From positions 49,015,882 to 49,079,881 of the forward strand of contig CM064430.1 of the NCBI GenBank assembly GCA_032690845.1: a DNA stretch of 64,000 bases. Direction: 5' to 3'. The notes below the pieces were generated by a model. It ran no database searches and was not told the origin of the DNA. It was given only the letters and a program-made list of their open reading frames with translations. Every line of letters begins with the position of its first letter. Position 1 is the first letter of the stretch. Shown here in pieces: positions 49,696-61,432 of this stretch. The translations under genes were made by a program, and so were the position numbers. This DNA comes from Eleusine coracana subsp. coracana. Lineage: Eukaryota; Streptophyta; Magnoliopsida; Poales; Poaceae.

Positions 49696-51345
49696 TGAAA
49701 GTTGCCTAGAGGGGGGGGGGTGAATAGGCAAACCTAAAAATCCTATGAAATTGGACTTAAACAAATTTTATCAGTCTGATTGGCAGTGCCAGTGGGGACG
49801 ATCGGCAGTGCCGATGGTCACTGCCGATGGATAATTGGTAGTACCGACGAGTGAACAAACAGTCGATAAAACCCTAGGTTTCAGTGGTTCCGTAGTTACT
49901 AGATGATATTTGACCACAACAATAGTTGAAAGGAAGCTCTACAACAATAAGAAACAACTATACACAAACTACACAAGTAGATCTAATAATTTAAGCAAAT
50001 ACAAGAACAAACCCTAGAACATGAATAGAAAGCAGCAGATAAATAAAGGAGCACACAGAGACACAAGATTTATTACTAAAGTTCAGGCTCACAAAGACCC
50101 TACATCTCTGTTGAGATGTCCACAAAGGACCGGGTCTGTTTGAACCCTATTCTCACTCAAGCGACCACAAAGATCGAGCTCGAGTTCTCCACAATCAATT
50201 CCATTGTGGGATGGGTAATACAAACTTCTCGGGGCGTCACCACACAAGTTGGGAGCTCTACGGGCACCGCTAACCGTCTAGGAGCAAAGCTCCAAGAGTA
50301 ACAAGCACAAGTCACAAAGATAGCAAAGTTGAATGCTCAAGAGTGGAATGGTGCTCTTTTTCACTAGGATACAATGGCTCACTCAAAACCTAGCTCAAAG
50401 AATGAAGCTTTGTCTTGGAGAGGGAGAGTGAGGAGAATGGAGCTCAAAAGTGCCTTTTGATTTTTGGGTTGGAGAGTGAGGGAACAAAGTGGGGTGAGAG
50501 ACTTTTATACAAAGGGCTAAAAAAGAGTCATTGGCTTGTCTGGACACCCTGCACCGGCACTGCCGATGGAGGCATCGGCACTGTCGGTAGGGTTTCTGAC
50601 ACATGTCATAGATCTGTAGAGGAATGGTTAGGGCCGCACCAGCACTGCCAATCAAGGCATCGGCACTACCGGTGAGGCAGACACAGAGGAGAAATGGTCT
50701 CTGGGAGACCTTGACCGGCACTACCGATCGGGATGACCAAACCTGCCAATCAGTGTCAGCCAGAGAGCACGAGGAAACACAAGTTCTCTATGGGAGGGGA
50801 CCAGCACTACCGGTCAGAAGATCGGCACTGTCAATGAGCTACAGCCAGAGTAAGATAGTAAGAGTGACTCTTTTGGAGCCAGAACCGGCACTACCGATCT
50901 GAGGGACCGGCACTACCGATGAGTTGCAGCTACAGAGCTAGAGATGTATGACTTCACAGCGCCTCTGGGAAGGAGGATCGGTGCTACCGGTTGATGACAC
51001 CGGCACTCCCGATGATAGGAAAAACAAAGGGCTAACTAAGTTGGAATTGATTGGAATTTTGAGCATTTGACTTTACCAACTTTGTAAATTGTACCCCTCT
51101 TAATAGTATGGCTTCCCTACACTCAAAGATAAGAAATAAAAACATCTTGATCTTCAAACTTGAGTGCAATTTTGGACTTTCAACTTGAGGCAAATGAATA
51201 TCTTCTTTTCTCTTTTTGTTGCAATGCATTTTATTCATCAATTGAGATAGTCATCTACACACATACTCAATAAAAACATTGGTTCATTCTAAATTGTATT
51301 GATGCCAATCACCAAAATAAAATTAGGGGCTTAGATGTGTTTTCA
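49696..51345 (-). repeat. 5' LTR of the minus-strand Copia element
   Basis: On the minus strand it begins TGAAAACACATCTAAGCCCC and ends AACTTTCA before the primer site. A TATAAAAG lies at 50509-50502. It holds a set of CGGCACTACCGAT-type inverted motifs. Its 3' LTR partner is not in the window. Confidence 0.8.
49785..51015. repeat. CGGCACT(G/A)CCGAT motif cluster in the LTR
   Basis: More than ten near-copies of (A/C)CGGCACT(A/G)CCG(A/G)T, each a near-palindrome, lie on either side of the TATA box, with most of them on the upstream side. Confidence 0.75.
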
Positions 51346-52438
51346 GTTAGAAAAAAAAATATTCGGCAAGATAACTTTAAATTATACTTTGAAGCAGTAA
51401 CTTAATTCAAATTAAACAAAAATTCAACTACAAATTATATAACTTCGAAAGATGTACACCTTTTATTTTAGTTAGTTCTTCAGTACTCAAATTGATAGTA
51501 ACATTGTTCATAAAATCTATATCTCTCATATAGTTTTATGAAACTATAAGTGAGATATATAAGATTTTTCAACAATGTTACTATCACTATGTCACATGAA
51601 TAAATGATCAAAATAAAGATGTTCAGAAATTATACAACTTTGAAGTTGAACACTTTTTAATTTGAATTAATTTTGTCAATGGAAAGTATGTTTGAATTTG
51701 AAAATTGGAATTTTGCAAACGACCTCGATGAAGAAACAGTAAAATTAAAGGCTATAGATCTCGACAAGTTATGAAACTTTGTAGTTCACAACAACTTTAT
51801 TATTTGAAATCATATTGTATAAAAAACACTCTGTTTGAATTTCTCAAATTTGAAATTCAAATTAGTAAATGACCAGGGATGGCGAAACTACTAAAATGAA
51901 ATTTGTGGATCTCAAAAAGTTATGAAACGTTATAGTTGACATCTTTTTAGTTTGAATTCATTTAGGATCCCAAACAAGCAATTTGCACTCGATTTAGTAT
52001 AATATATGTGAGGAATGATAATGAAGTGTAGACTCATGTGAGAATATGGTGTAGTGGTAGGGGGGTTACATGAGAAGAGGTCATAGATTTGATTCTTATC
52101 AAACGCGCAGCGTGCGAAATATAATGTGATTTGCTACGGGACGGTTGGGCATCGCCGGTGCAGGCCTCCCCTCATAAAAAAATATTTTTTACTATATTTA
52201 TTTATTTATTTTTAATTTACATTTTATCGAGTGTTAAATTTTACTGAGTGTTTTTTGACACGCGATAAACTATTTACCGAGTGCTCAATGAAAAACACTC
52301 AGCAAAGAGCTCTCTACCGAGTCTTTTTTTTTTACCGAGTGTTGTTTATCAAATGTTACATTCGGCAAACCTTTGTCAAATATTTTCTCCGGTTTCCTGA
52401 GTGCTTGTGTCACGGCAAGTAACAAGTTTCCGGTAGTG
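51346..52438. mobile_element. CACTA right-end remnant
   Basis: The right end is the complement of CACTACCGGAAACTTG, preceded by degraded TTTACCGAGTG and CACTCAGCAAA repeats from about 52205. The part from 51346 is AT-rich. The left end is missing because the minus-strand Copia LTR abuts at 51345; the remnant at 27400-27573 may be the other side. Confidence 0.65.
52043..52098 (+). other. tRNA-like promoter boxes, SINE-like remnant
   Basis: TGGTGTAGTGGTAGG resembles an A box, and GGTCATAGATTTGATTCTT about 30 bases on resembles a B box. There is no cloverleaf and no CCA-proximal stem. I take it as a degraded tRNA-derived sequence, not a tRNA gene. Confidence 0.3.
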
Positions 52439-52890
52439 TTGCACCTATGCCTGGTCACTGTCGCGGCGCAATGTGATGGTTGGAGTCAACACTGTCGGCC
52501 ATCCTCCAGACGCCATCAATGTAGATGCCACCAATGGGTAGTAGTTGGTTGTTCCTTGTTGATGAGTCTGAATGCTAGACTGTATTTGATAGTTTATATA
52601 TATTATTTATCTAAGGAGGCATTTTGTCTTACGAGTCTTGCACATATACTAACAGGAGGGTCAATATAAAAATAGACCGTACTATATACAATCTATTCTC
52701 TCTTACAGATGTTCAGTCACATGATTTGCAACACTTATATATATTCTCCTATTGATCGCTCCAACCTATGTTTCTAAAGCATTTGAATAGCAAAGGAATA
52801 ATACAAAAATTGAGACGCATATTTATTTTTGTATACATTTGCATGTACATACATGGAAAAAAAAAAGGAAAAGATAGCACGACCCAACAT
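52439..52890. other. Downstream flank of lipase copy 3
   Basis: No gene is seen. The last 100 bases share words with the downstream flank of lipase copy 2 (GATATTTATTTTTG-like, AAAAGATAGCACGACCCAA against AGATAACATGACCCAA), so the duplicated unit reached beyond the stop codon. Confidence 0.55.
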
Positions 52891-55633
52891 TCAAGGCCAG
52901 CTGTAGCGCTCGGAACTCAGACTCAGGTTCGATCGCCACCACTGCTGAAGCCCATGCGCGTCGCCATCTTGGCCCAAGTTCTTCCACAGCCTTGCGGACG
53001 GCAGGAGGTGCTGCCTTCCCTTCTTATCCCCGAAACCGGACACGGCGCATAGGTGTAGCAAGTCGCGGTACGCCAGTGTGGCAGCTGACTTGGCTATCCG
53101 AGGGCATTGTTCCTGATGCTGCTTCCGCAGTTCAAAGTAGTCGATGAAGCCACTGCAGATGGGATCCCTCTGGTGCACGTACAGCTCCGGCACCCACGGT
53201 GATAGCTTCTCGAAAACTGCCTCCATGTGCTTCTTCTGGGGCCTCAAAATTGTCTTCCCCATTATGTGCTTCACAACGTAACTACCGAGGTGCACATCCT
53301 GTTTTGCCTCCTCGGACATTCCCAGCTTGTTGGCTACCGGCGCCAGCGATACATGCGGCGGGTTGAAGAGGAAGGTCGGCAGGTTGAACCCGTCGCCCAT
53401 CATCATTTCCCGACCCACATCCAGAGCTATTGAGGCACCAAGCGAGTGACCGTGAGCCAGATTGTGCTGCTATCGCCATCGACGTTGGAGGTCACGAGTT
53501 TTTCGACAAATTCTCGTGCCTCGCAGAATCGGTGGCACAACTGCTGCGTGTTGAGCAGGACCCTGAGGTTGAGGCGCAAGTCGCCGACAATTGTGGGATC
53601 GCCTGGCATGGTGCCTCGGAAGGCAACTATGTAGCGTGGAGCCGACGGGTGACGGCGCGCCTCGTCCGGGGGCACGTACTCGAAGATGACTCCACAGATG
53701 AACCTTGTATTCGATCCATGGATCTTGCAGAAGATGCATGTGCAAGCACAACTTAACACTTTAAGCTGGCGGAAGTGGAAGCTCTCCCACCACGCCGGTG
53801 CAAGCTTCGTCCCATTGGTATGGTCGCTCTCGAGAACGTAAGTCCCTTTAACAAGGCAGGCAGTGATGCACCGGCGATGATCCAGGCTGTCCCTGAAACC
53901 ATAAAATACGACGAGTTAATTAGCCCGGGATAGGTTTTAACCAAATAATAAACGCTGACCTTTCGGTTATAACCACTTTCTTAACAATAATGCAGTTAAA
54001 ATTTTAACCTCCGACAAACAGGAATTTAACCTACAGTAAATGAGGAACTTCGTGTGGTAGAATCAATCCAACTGGGTTTAAGTACCAGATTTGATATATA
54101 TGGATGTTATATTTACAGCTAATTATTCTTTCGTTAGGAAACAATGTCCTGTCGACTACAAGTCCAGCCTTTCAGAGGTGCTCGTAGGCATAAGATATGA
54201 CTGTGTGTTCATATGTGTAAATACTTTTGTATGTTTGTGAGTGTTTAGACATTTGTATTGTGTTTTGCAAAAAAAAAAATGATGATGAGTTTTGGTACCA
54301 GCTGCTCAAGAAAAACAAATACTCAGGTAGTAATGCCTCACCAGGCGGAAGTAGAAGATATTTCCGTTTTGATCAGGTCTTACCAACATTTAAAAAATTG
54401 AATTTATGAAATGGAGAGACTCCCAATGTATAGAGGGACGATGTCACATAAAGTTTTGAAATCATACTTTGTCCTTGCAATAACCCACACATATTACTCC
54501 ATATATAGTGTATTTTTTGCACCCAATATGTGCATGGCTCCTAGGCGCTGTAGAGAACATAGAGAAGATAGCCACCTTCCGCTTTCTTGTTCGGCGTTAA
54601 CAATCCATATAAATCTTTAAAAACAATGGATACTATCTTGATGAGGACCCAAAACATGGTTGATACATAATTTATCATTCGTAAGTTACCATGCTTGAGT
54701 CTTTTCACCATGTATGTTTTACTTATAGTATATGAAAAAGGATTGAACTATTGAACTATTATGCAGCAATCAGTTGTATCCAAAAGTTTAACCTCATATG
54801 AAAGAATGGACAATTCACTTATACTTGAATGATACCCCTCTCGTAAAGACTCTCTTAACCCTCAAATATGAAATATGATTGGTTATGATGTATTTATTAA
54901 ATTGTGCCTATCGTCTCCATATATTAGTATTAAATCTTGAGACCTCTGTTATCGGTACCATATTGACCTCTTATATATTAACCGGTTGCACACAACAGCT
55001 TACGCTCTATTTGTGGCTGTTGTGTTGTGCTTTGTTGTGCTGCAAAATTTAATTAGTTATTGGAGGAGTATTTCACTTCCTAATGTGTTTTTTGTTGTAA
55101 TAGGTCATAAAAAGATCTTGTGGTATTAATTAAAACTAACAACTAAAACATGAACTAAGTGAGCACTTTGAAAAAACATTGTACATGTTGAAGTATAAGT
55201 GAATTGTCATATTATTTCATCAGCTTAATCTTTTAGCTACAACTGTTGGGTGCATAGTAACTTGATATTATATCAGAGCCATATGTATTGAGCTCGAAAC
55301 CTGGCAGACGTAATTTATTAAAAAAATTACTACAGACTCCTATTTCCATGTTTATGAACTATGGAACCATGCACATGAGGGGAGTGAATTGTCCAATCTT
55401 TTAAATTAGCTTAAGCTTTTAGATGCAACTGGTCCGTGCATAGTAGCTTAATAAAATGGAGTTGACTCATGCGTATGTGGATGAAATTTTTACTTATAGT
55501 TCTATAGCAAATAGTATACGACAAAATATTCATACCAGTCTAGCTCAATGATTCTCTTTGCAGAACTGCCTTGGCTAGTGTTTACCATCATGTGCGTCGG
55601 GCCTGAGACGGAAAAATCATCGTAGGAAACCAT
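52891..55633 (-). pseudogene. Class 3 lipase-like gene, copy 3, with frameshift at the active site
   Basis: Exon 1 is 55633-55536 (98 bases, SGPTHMM motif, in-frame TAA two codons before ATG) and exon 2 is 53892-52891, joined in phase 2 across a 1.64 kb intron. Every block of copy 2 is present: RRCITACLVKGTYVLESD, YIVAFRGTMPGDP, FLFNPPHVSLAPVANKLG, VPELYVHQRDPICSGFIDYF. At 53450-53451 a CCC run of copy 2 is CC here. This moves the frame exactly in the codons of the GHSLG nucleophile elbow, so translation would lose the catalytic Ser and end soon after. The two frames are otherwise open and well conserved. The change is either very recent or a sequencing error in a homopolymer; if an error, the gene would encode 366 residues. 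Confidence 0.85.
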
Positions 55634-55770
55634 GGCTTAATGCGATGGACCTGGGGATCGAAGGCACGCCTGCGACGACGACCGGCCAATACCTGCTTCC
55701 AAAAGGTGAAAACTCAAGACACAGGGCTAATGATGTGCTCTTACTTTGTGATCTAGTACACTGTATGCTG

Positions 55771-55780
55771 CATATTTATA
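55771..55780 (-). promoter_or_regulatory. TATA box of lipase copy 3
   Basis: The minus strand reads TATAAATATG followed by CAGCATACAG, about 140 bases before the ATG, matching copy 2. Confidence 0.6.
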
Positions 55781-55910
55781 GGCAAAGTGAGCGGATGGAG
55801 GCAGCAGTTATTTTCTAGCATTCACTCTCCCCCTGGCCCCTTAGTACAAGTTGCACTAACGGTGTGTGGTGCTAAAAAATCTGACCCCACTTAGTTAGCC
55901 AAGCGGTGGT

Positions 55911-56050
55911 TGCATATACATATCAGAAAAGCTCACGAACAGAGACCTTGTCAAATGCAGCATTTCCTTGACTTGGCTCCTTTCTTAAATTTGGATAGCA
56001 AAAGATGCTCACTTTTTCCTAAGTAAAGAGAAGTACTTGTAACCTATGCA
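55911..56050 (-). promoter_or_regulatory. Conserved upstream block with W-box-like core, lipase copy 3
   Basis: It matches 23211-23340 of copy 2. TTGAC lies at 55968-55972, about 335 bases from the ATG. Function is inferred from conservation only. Confidence 0.4.
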
Positions 56051-58879
56051 CCTTTTGGTCAAACAAATTCATAGCCAATGATCGATCCATGCACACTCTT
56101 CCTCCATTTCTCCTTCCTCCGATCCTGTCATCATTGGAAATTGCTGCGTAACCTGGAGATCCTAGAGTTGTTTTAGATCTTCTCTCCGAGTAATTCATAG
56201 CGGCAGCAACCAATGGACGTCTGTGCAGGAGGATTCACTACGTTGTCTTCATGTTTTCGTTTATTATATGCTGTCATGGCGGATGCACTGTGGACGATCT
56301 GGGAGACTCGAAAATGAAGACATCCTAGCTGCCAATATGATCCATTATTGCTGTTTCGAGGACATTTAATTTTGTGCACATAGATGTAATAAGGCCTCTC
56401 GGGCTCAACTCCCATAGGGGATGGGGCAGTTCTTTAGTTCTGAATATTGTAGTCCCTGTGTGTTCGCTATTGTGTTTCTTCCCTCTCTAGTATAGGTTTC
56501 TCCCTCCAACACCAACATAGAGGAGTTTCACGGTACATATTACTACCAATAAACTATCGGTGGTACTTTTTAGGGTAGTATTATAATTGACACAATTTAT
56601 ATATTTACATTATTGTGTCACCAGTGGCACATCCACAGTTCCATCACACTATTCTATTTACATTGAACCCTCCCCGCATGCATCACCTACCACGCTGCCA
56701 CTGCCCTCCCCTCACACGGTGTCCTCATCACCATCCGTGTCGTGTTGTCCCCCTCCTGCATGCCGCCGCCTTCCCGCAGACTAGTCCTGCATCCTGCCAT
56801 CGTTATCCCCCGTAGAGCCGTGGAATTGCCGAGTCAACGCCTAGAAGCGCTGCCATTTTGTTTTTTTAGTAATATCCAATGAAATCAATACTACTTAAAA
56901 TTACTGGTGATACCGGTTGTGGGACTACATTTAATCTCGACCATGGATTATTCTAAATATAATATAACCAGTAATTACTGGCCACCGTAAAGGCTTTGTG
57001 TCTACAGCTGTTTCTTCTAAATAAAAGAAACAACTATATGATACACAAAAAGAGAATATCTCTATTTTTCAAGATGAAGTTCCAAATGTACTATATTACC
57101 ATCCTTCCACGGATACCAAGTTGACGAACATTAGAGCTGTTTACTAGCTTATATTGTCAAGTTGTGAAGCAAAACAAACATAAATGCACTGGGAAGCGCA
57201 TGAATTATCACCTATGTACATAAATACATAATGCATTTGGAAACCAATCAAATAGATTATAGCTCGTGCCACTATACAAAAGGAAGACACATAGTGAATT
57301 AAAGGATAGTCAACTGGTTATCGCTACTAATTGGAAAAGAATACAGTGGCGCTTGAGAAATAGTTATAACATAGCAGAAACTCAAATGTCATGCACGGTA
57401 GTAGCGGTAGTGTTGATGAATTAAAGGGATGATTTAGTGTAGGGGTGGCAAAAAATAAAAATTAAGACGAAGGGACCATGTAGATAAATTGTATTTGAGA
57501 AAAACAAGAAAAATATGTAACATAATAACATTGTATTTGATTTTTTTTTTCTTGTTATTTTAGCTACCAACTCCACAAAGATGAAAATGGTTATCTCATT
57601 TGACTATTTCACTCAGCACCAATTAATTTGCCGTGGCAATTCTGTATTATCTCGTTGATGACCATGTATGCATTCATCTTCTAGATAAGAGGGTAGTGAT
57701 CAATCTGTAATTTCTCATTATGGTTTAATACCATCATGTAGCTGTGCTAGATAGCTCAGTCTTCCGAACTTGCATTGTATAGATATGAATTGGACTCAGT
57801 GATCTGATAATGGCTAATATAATGTAACTGTACAAAGTAACATGGAAGATTGTAGATAAAACACTCTTATTCAGGTATTTCTATGACTATATATGGACAT
57901 CGTATATGTGGAACCTTCAAAATGAAAACGAAACTACAAACAAAAGATTCGTTGCCGTTGCATGTTGAAAATTCTAGCCATTAACGAACCTGAAAGTGTT
58001 TGTTATTGTACAATGTTATTGTAGAAAGTAGAATTAAGTTGGAAACATCATTGCGGTTTCTAGATATAATCTCATCATGCTGGCTTTGGAGATGTGGGTA
58101 ACTTACAAATCAAAATATCGTACGAAACAGGTTTTTGAAAAGTAGACATGGTGCAATGGATTGGAATTTAAATTTTTAATTCAAGGATGTCTTTCGACAC
58201 GACTCTGTTTTTACAGAAAGAGAAAATAGAGATAAGTGGTCAAGTCACTCAAGTATTCATGTGTGTTTGTGCATGAAATTGCGCTAAACATTCTTTTTTT
58301 TTTTGACCGAATGCGCTAAACATTCTTACTTTGACATGTTGAATCGTTCCAGATGTTGGAGATGATAAGTGGCAGAGCAGCTTCCCCGCTTCGCGCCTAC
58401 AATCTGAATGTTTGGGCAACTCCAGTGACAGTGTGGCCCTGTGTGACGGATGTCCTCGTTCGGCGCTGGTGGTGCAGAGACACGCCGAGGGGTCGGTTGA
58501 AATGAAAAACGGGGGCTTCAGTGCACCGGCCAAGTGCTGAAGTGCTCTGCTGTTCGCCGGCAACTGGCTGGCGCGCTGGCGACCTGTCGAGCGTTTTGTT
58601 CTGCAGGGAGATTGGTAGCGTATATATATGACGACGACCATACCCTTGTTGCCTTGTCATTCTCCTAGCCAGGATGCGCATCGGCGAAGCAGGGGCAGGC
58701 AGTGGAAAGCGATGGCGCAGAGGAGACCCGCCCACCGATGCTGGTTGGGTGCGGCCTCAGCCGGGCTGAACGTGCGACCAGGTATGTTAAAGCGTTTTGT
58801 TAGCTGCGCAGGTACAGTCAATAATCAAAGAAGATCGATAAGCACAGCACATATGTGTTCCAAGAATATGCGTACATGT
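56051..58879. other. Spacer without recognised gene
   Basis: Only short frames without known domains are seen. Positions 56640-56830 are C-rich; 56900-58350 is AT-rich. A minus-strand frame at 56415-56173 has no recognised family. Confidence 0.5.
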
Positions 58880-59290
58880 GCTTATCGCCGGGGACAGGGC
58901 ATCATTACGCCGCGAGCTCGAGCTCGACCACGGTCATGTTGATGCGGTTGATCGCCAACGAAGTTGTGGCCGGTCTCGAGGATGGCACGGAATCGGCGAA
59001 CGTGGGGAGACGCCAGAGCAGCGCGGGCCATTGATGCGGCAGAGACGCGGAGTCGGGGCGACCGGGCGGCGTGAAACCCATCGTCGGCGACAAACTCAAC
59101 GAGGGAAAGCGAGCGGCAAGCGGGGAAGCGGCGGTCGGTGATGATGCGGCGGAAGAAGGCGCGCCGGCGAGCGCAGCCGATGTGGCGCAAAGATCTCCAC
59201 GAGGTGTTCGTCCCTGAGATTAGGGAGCACCGCCGCTAGGGAGGTTTCGGCGATTGGCTGCGCGCTGCCGCCGCTGGCGAGAGGAGAAGT
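58880..59290 (-). pseudogene. F-box protein gene fragment
   Basis: The minus strand reads VLPNLRDEHLVEIFA, then in another frame RRAFFRRIITDRRFPACRSL and FVADDGFHAARSPRLRV. Together these are the two halves of an F-box and its C-terminal flank, separated by a frameshift near 59170. It is paralogous to 3170-3520. Confidence 0.55.
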
Positions 59291-60170
59291 ACAGTCAATG
59301 TTACATGGTCCAGTAACAGGACCGTCCTCTGCTTCAGTCCTGCTCTGGGGCTGGGGGTTTGTGCAAAATAGTGTAATGACTTGGTCAGTCAAACGTGCAC
59401 GCGTGTGTCATCAATTGACCTGTTCTCACTGGTACAGCCTAGCTACTTCTCTATGTCCCTCGTCTTTTTTTGTCCGTGTTTTAGTGGCGCCTCAGGTTCA
59501 TTGCACTGATGCATCTAAACTTTACTAATAAGTTGTTATACTTATATACAGTGGACACAGTTACGTTGAACTGCTATAATTATATTAGTAAAATATTCGT
59601 GCGTTGCTACAGGTATAACTTATAATATAATATAAGAAATAATTTTAATATTAACTTATAATATAATATAAGAAATAGTTTCAATATATATGTTATACAT
59701 ACTTGATGGAACTAAGTACATAAATAATATCATCATTTCAAATTTCTTAGTACATTAGCATCTACGGTGATTCACTTCTCATCTGCAGAAGCACAGTAAA
59801 TTTTGTCATCCAACAAAGTTTGATCTGTCTAAACATTATTAATAAACTAATAAAGACAGATTTCACTCAAAACACGAAAGTGTCCATTCTGAAAAGAAAA
59901 TACTTTTTTGTACACCTCATATGCCAAAGCTTTCTTGATGATATGTAAAAACAAAATTGACATCATCTCTATAGTTTTCAATCATTTGTTCTAACACTCA
60001 GATGTATAATGAACAAACCAGGAGACATTTAGAGTTGATTGTTAACTACAAGGTTGCAAGCACAAGAAAGCTTAGTAGAATTTACAAGCGAGTACTACAG
60101 ATTTCTGATAAAAAGAAAAATAGGATGAATCAGTTAGATCTGCATCACAAAAAGGGCCACGTGGCCCTAA
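59291..60170. other. Spacer without recognised gene
   Basis: AT-rich from 59530, with a near-repeat of TAACTTATAATATAATATAA at 59610-59680. Nothing else is recognised. Confidence 0.5.
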
Positions 60171-60803
60171 GGCTGTCTCCAACGGACGAGACCCAAATTA
60201 GGGACCCAAAACACTGAATAGGTCGCGAGAGGGTCGAAGTCTGAAGATCCAAAAAAGAGTGTCTCCTACGGAGGACCGTAAATGGGTTCGTGTCCTTCTC
60301 GAAGCAGGCGGAGACCAGCCCGTGAGGAGGAGGAGCTCCGGCGCCGCCTGCCGCATCTCCATGTCCTTGACCCTGACGGTGGGGCCCCTTGGCGGAGGCG
60401 AGGTTGGTGATGATGCAGCGGAGATTCGTGGCGAGCTTCTCCGCGGGAGTGTTGGAGGTGTCGAATGCCTCGACGTCAGTGACGAACCGGTTGAGGTCGG
60501 TGAGGAGGCCTACGTGCGTGCGGCGATGACATACCTTCGGTTCTCCCATCACCGCCGTTGCCGCTGTCGCTCGCTGCTGCAGCTGCCGCTCTCTCTCGCT
60601 CGCTCTCTTTTCTTTTCCTCTTCTGTAAGGGCTGCTGCTCCAGGCGTTTGGGTCACAGGCAAGGTGCTCTAAATATGAGTCACGACCTCGACGCAGCCTA
60701 GAATGGGTCTTGCGTTTGGGGCACCCGTTGGAGACTAGTTTTGAGTGTTTTGCAGCCCATTTTGGGTATGGGTCAGCATACGCACCACCCGTTGGAGACA
60801 GCC
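60171..60803. mobile_element. PIF/Harbinger-type element with coding-like cargo
   Basis: The ends GGCTGTCTCCAACGG match perfectly over 15 bases as inverted repeats, and TAA flanks both sides (60168-60170 and 60804-60806). On the minus strand one frame is open across the whole element (60813-60145). It includes LTDLNRFVTDVEAFDTSNTP and EKLATNLRCIITNLASAKG, which reads like a real protein segment, after which the frame seems to shift. No transposase is seen. I do not recognise the source gene. The layout fits capture of a host gene fragment by a miniature element. Confidence 0.72.
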
Positions 60804-61432
60804 TAACACACAAAATCCGATCGTCCCTACCACCACGCCACCACCAGGAGCGCGGCCATGGCTCCCATCAGTTTGTCGGAGTCCGGAGGCACGTCAGTTG
60901 AGGGCCAAAAAAGTAACCAAAAATCACGAAAATATATCAGAACATAGAAGAGCTCACCGCGCACCTGTTTTGATGGGTTGGAGTATATAGAGACAAACGG
61001 TAACTCGCTGACAGAGAGGAACACGATTGTTAGGACTTCAACGAGATGCAGGCGTTTGTTCTTGTCCTGTACTCCAAGGGTCAAGTATTCCACATGTTGA
61101 GCATTCGACTGGACTACTCGTTGGCTGAGGCTTTCCTTTGTCATGGACTCGGAGCGTATCTTTGACATGTATGTAGGACAGTTCTTTCCTTTTACGTTTT
61201 GGACAGTCTGACAATCGGAAACTCACTTATTTTTTTTCCTTAATGCAACGTAATACTTATCCAACACAAAGTCATATTTTTTCATCGTGTGCAACACCAT
61301 ATAGACGTGTTACCTCTTCTAATTAAGTGTATAGATTTTGGTATTGCAACTTGTGCACTAATCACTGCAACTGGCTAGCTCTTTCACGGCAAAAACAGGA
61401 CACAAGCTAGAAAGAGGCACTACTGCTAATTA
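60804..61432. other. Spacer without supported gene
   Basis: A short frame begins at an ATG at 60858 in GC-rich sequence but stops after about 22 codons. Sequence at 61026-61170 looks faintly coding but cannot be assigned. Confidence 0.4.

Noticed and set aside
59540..59690. Possible second Helitron-like or miniature element end (ATTCGTGCGTTGCTACAGG)
   Set aside because: No CTRR end next to a perfect hairpin and no empty site could be found.
61026..61170. Faint resemblance to a MADS-box segment (VLVLYSKGQVFHM)
   Set aside because: Too short, needs frame changes and lacks the rest of the domain; chance similarity cannot be excluded.
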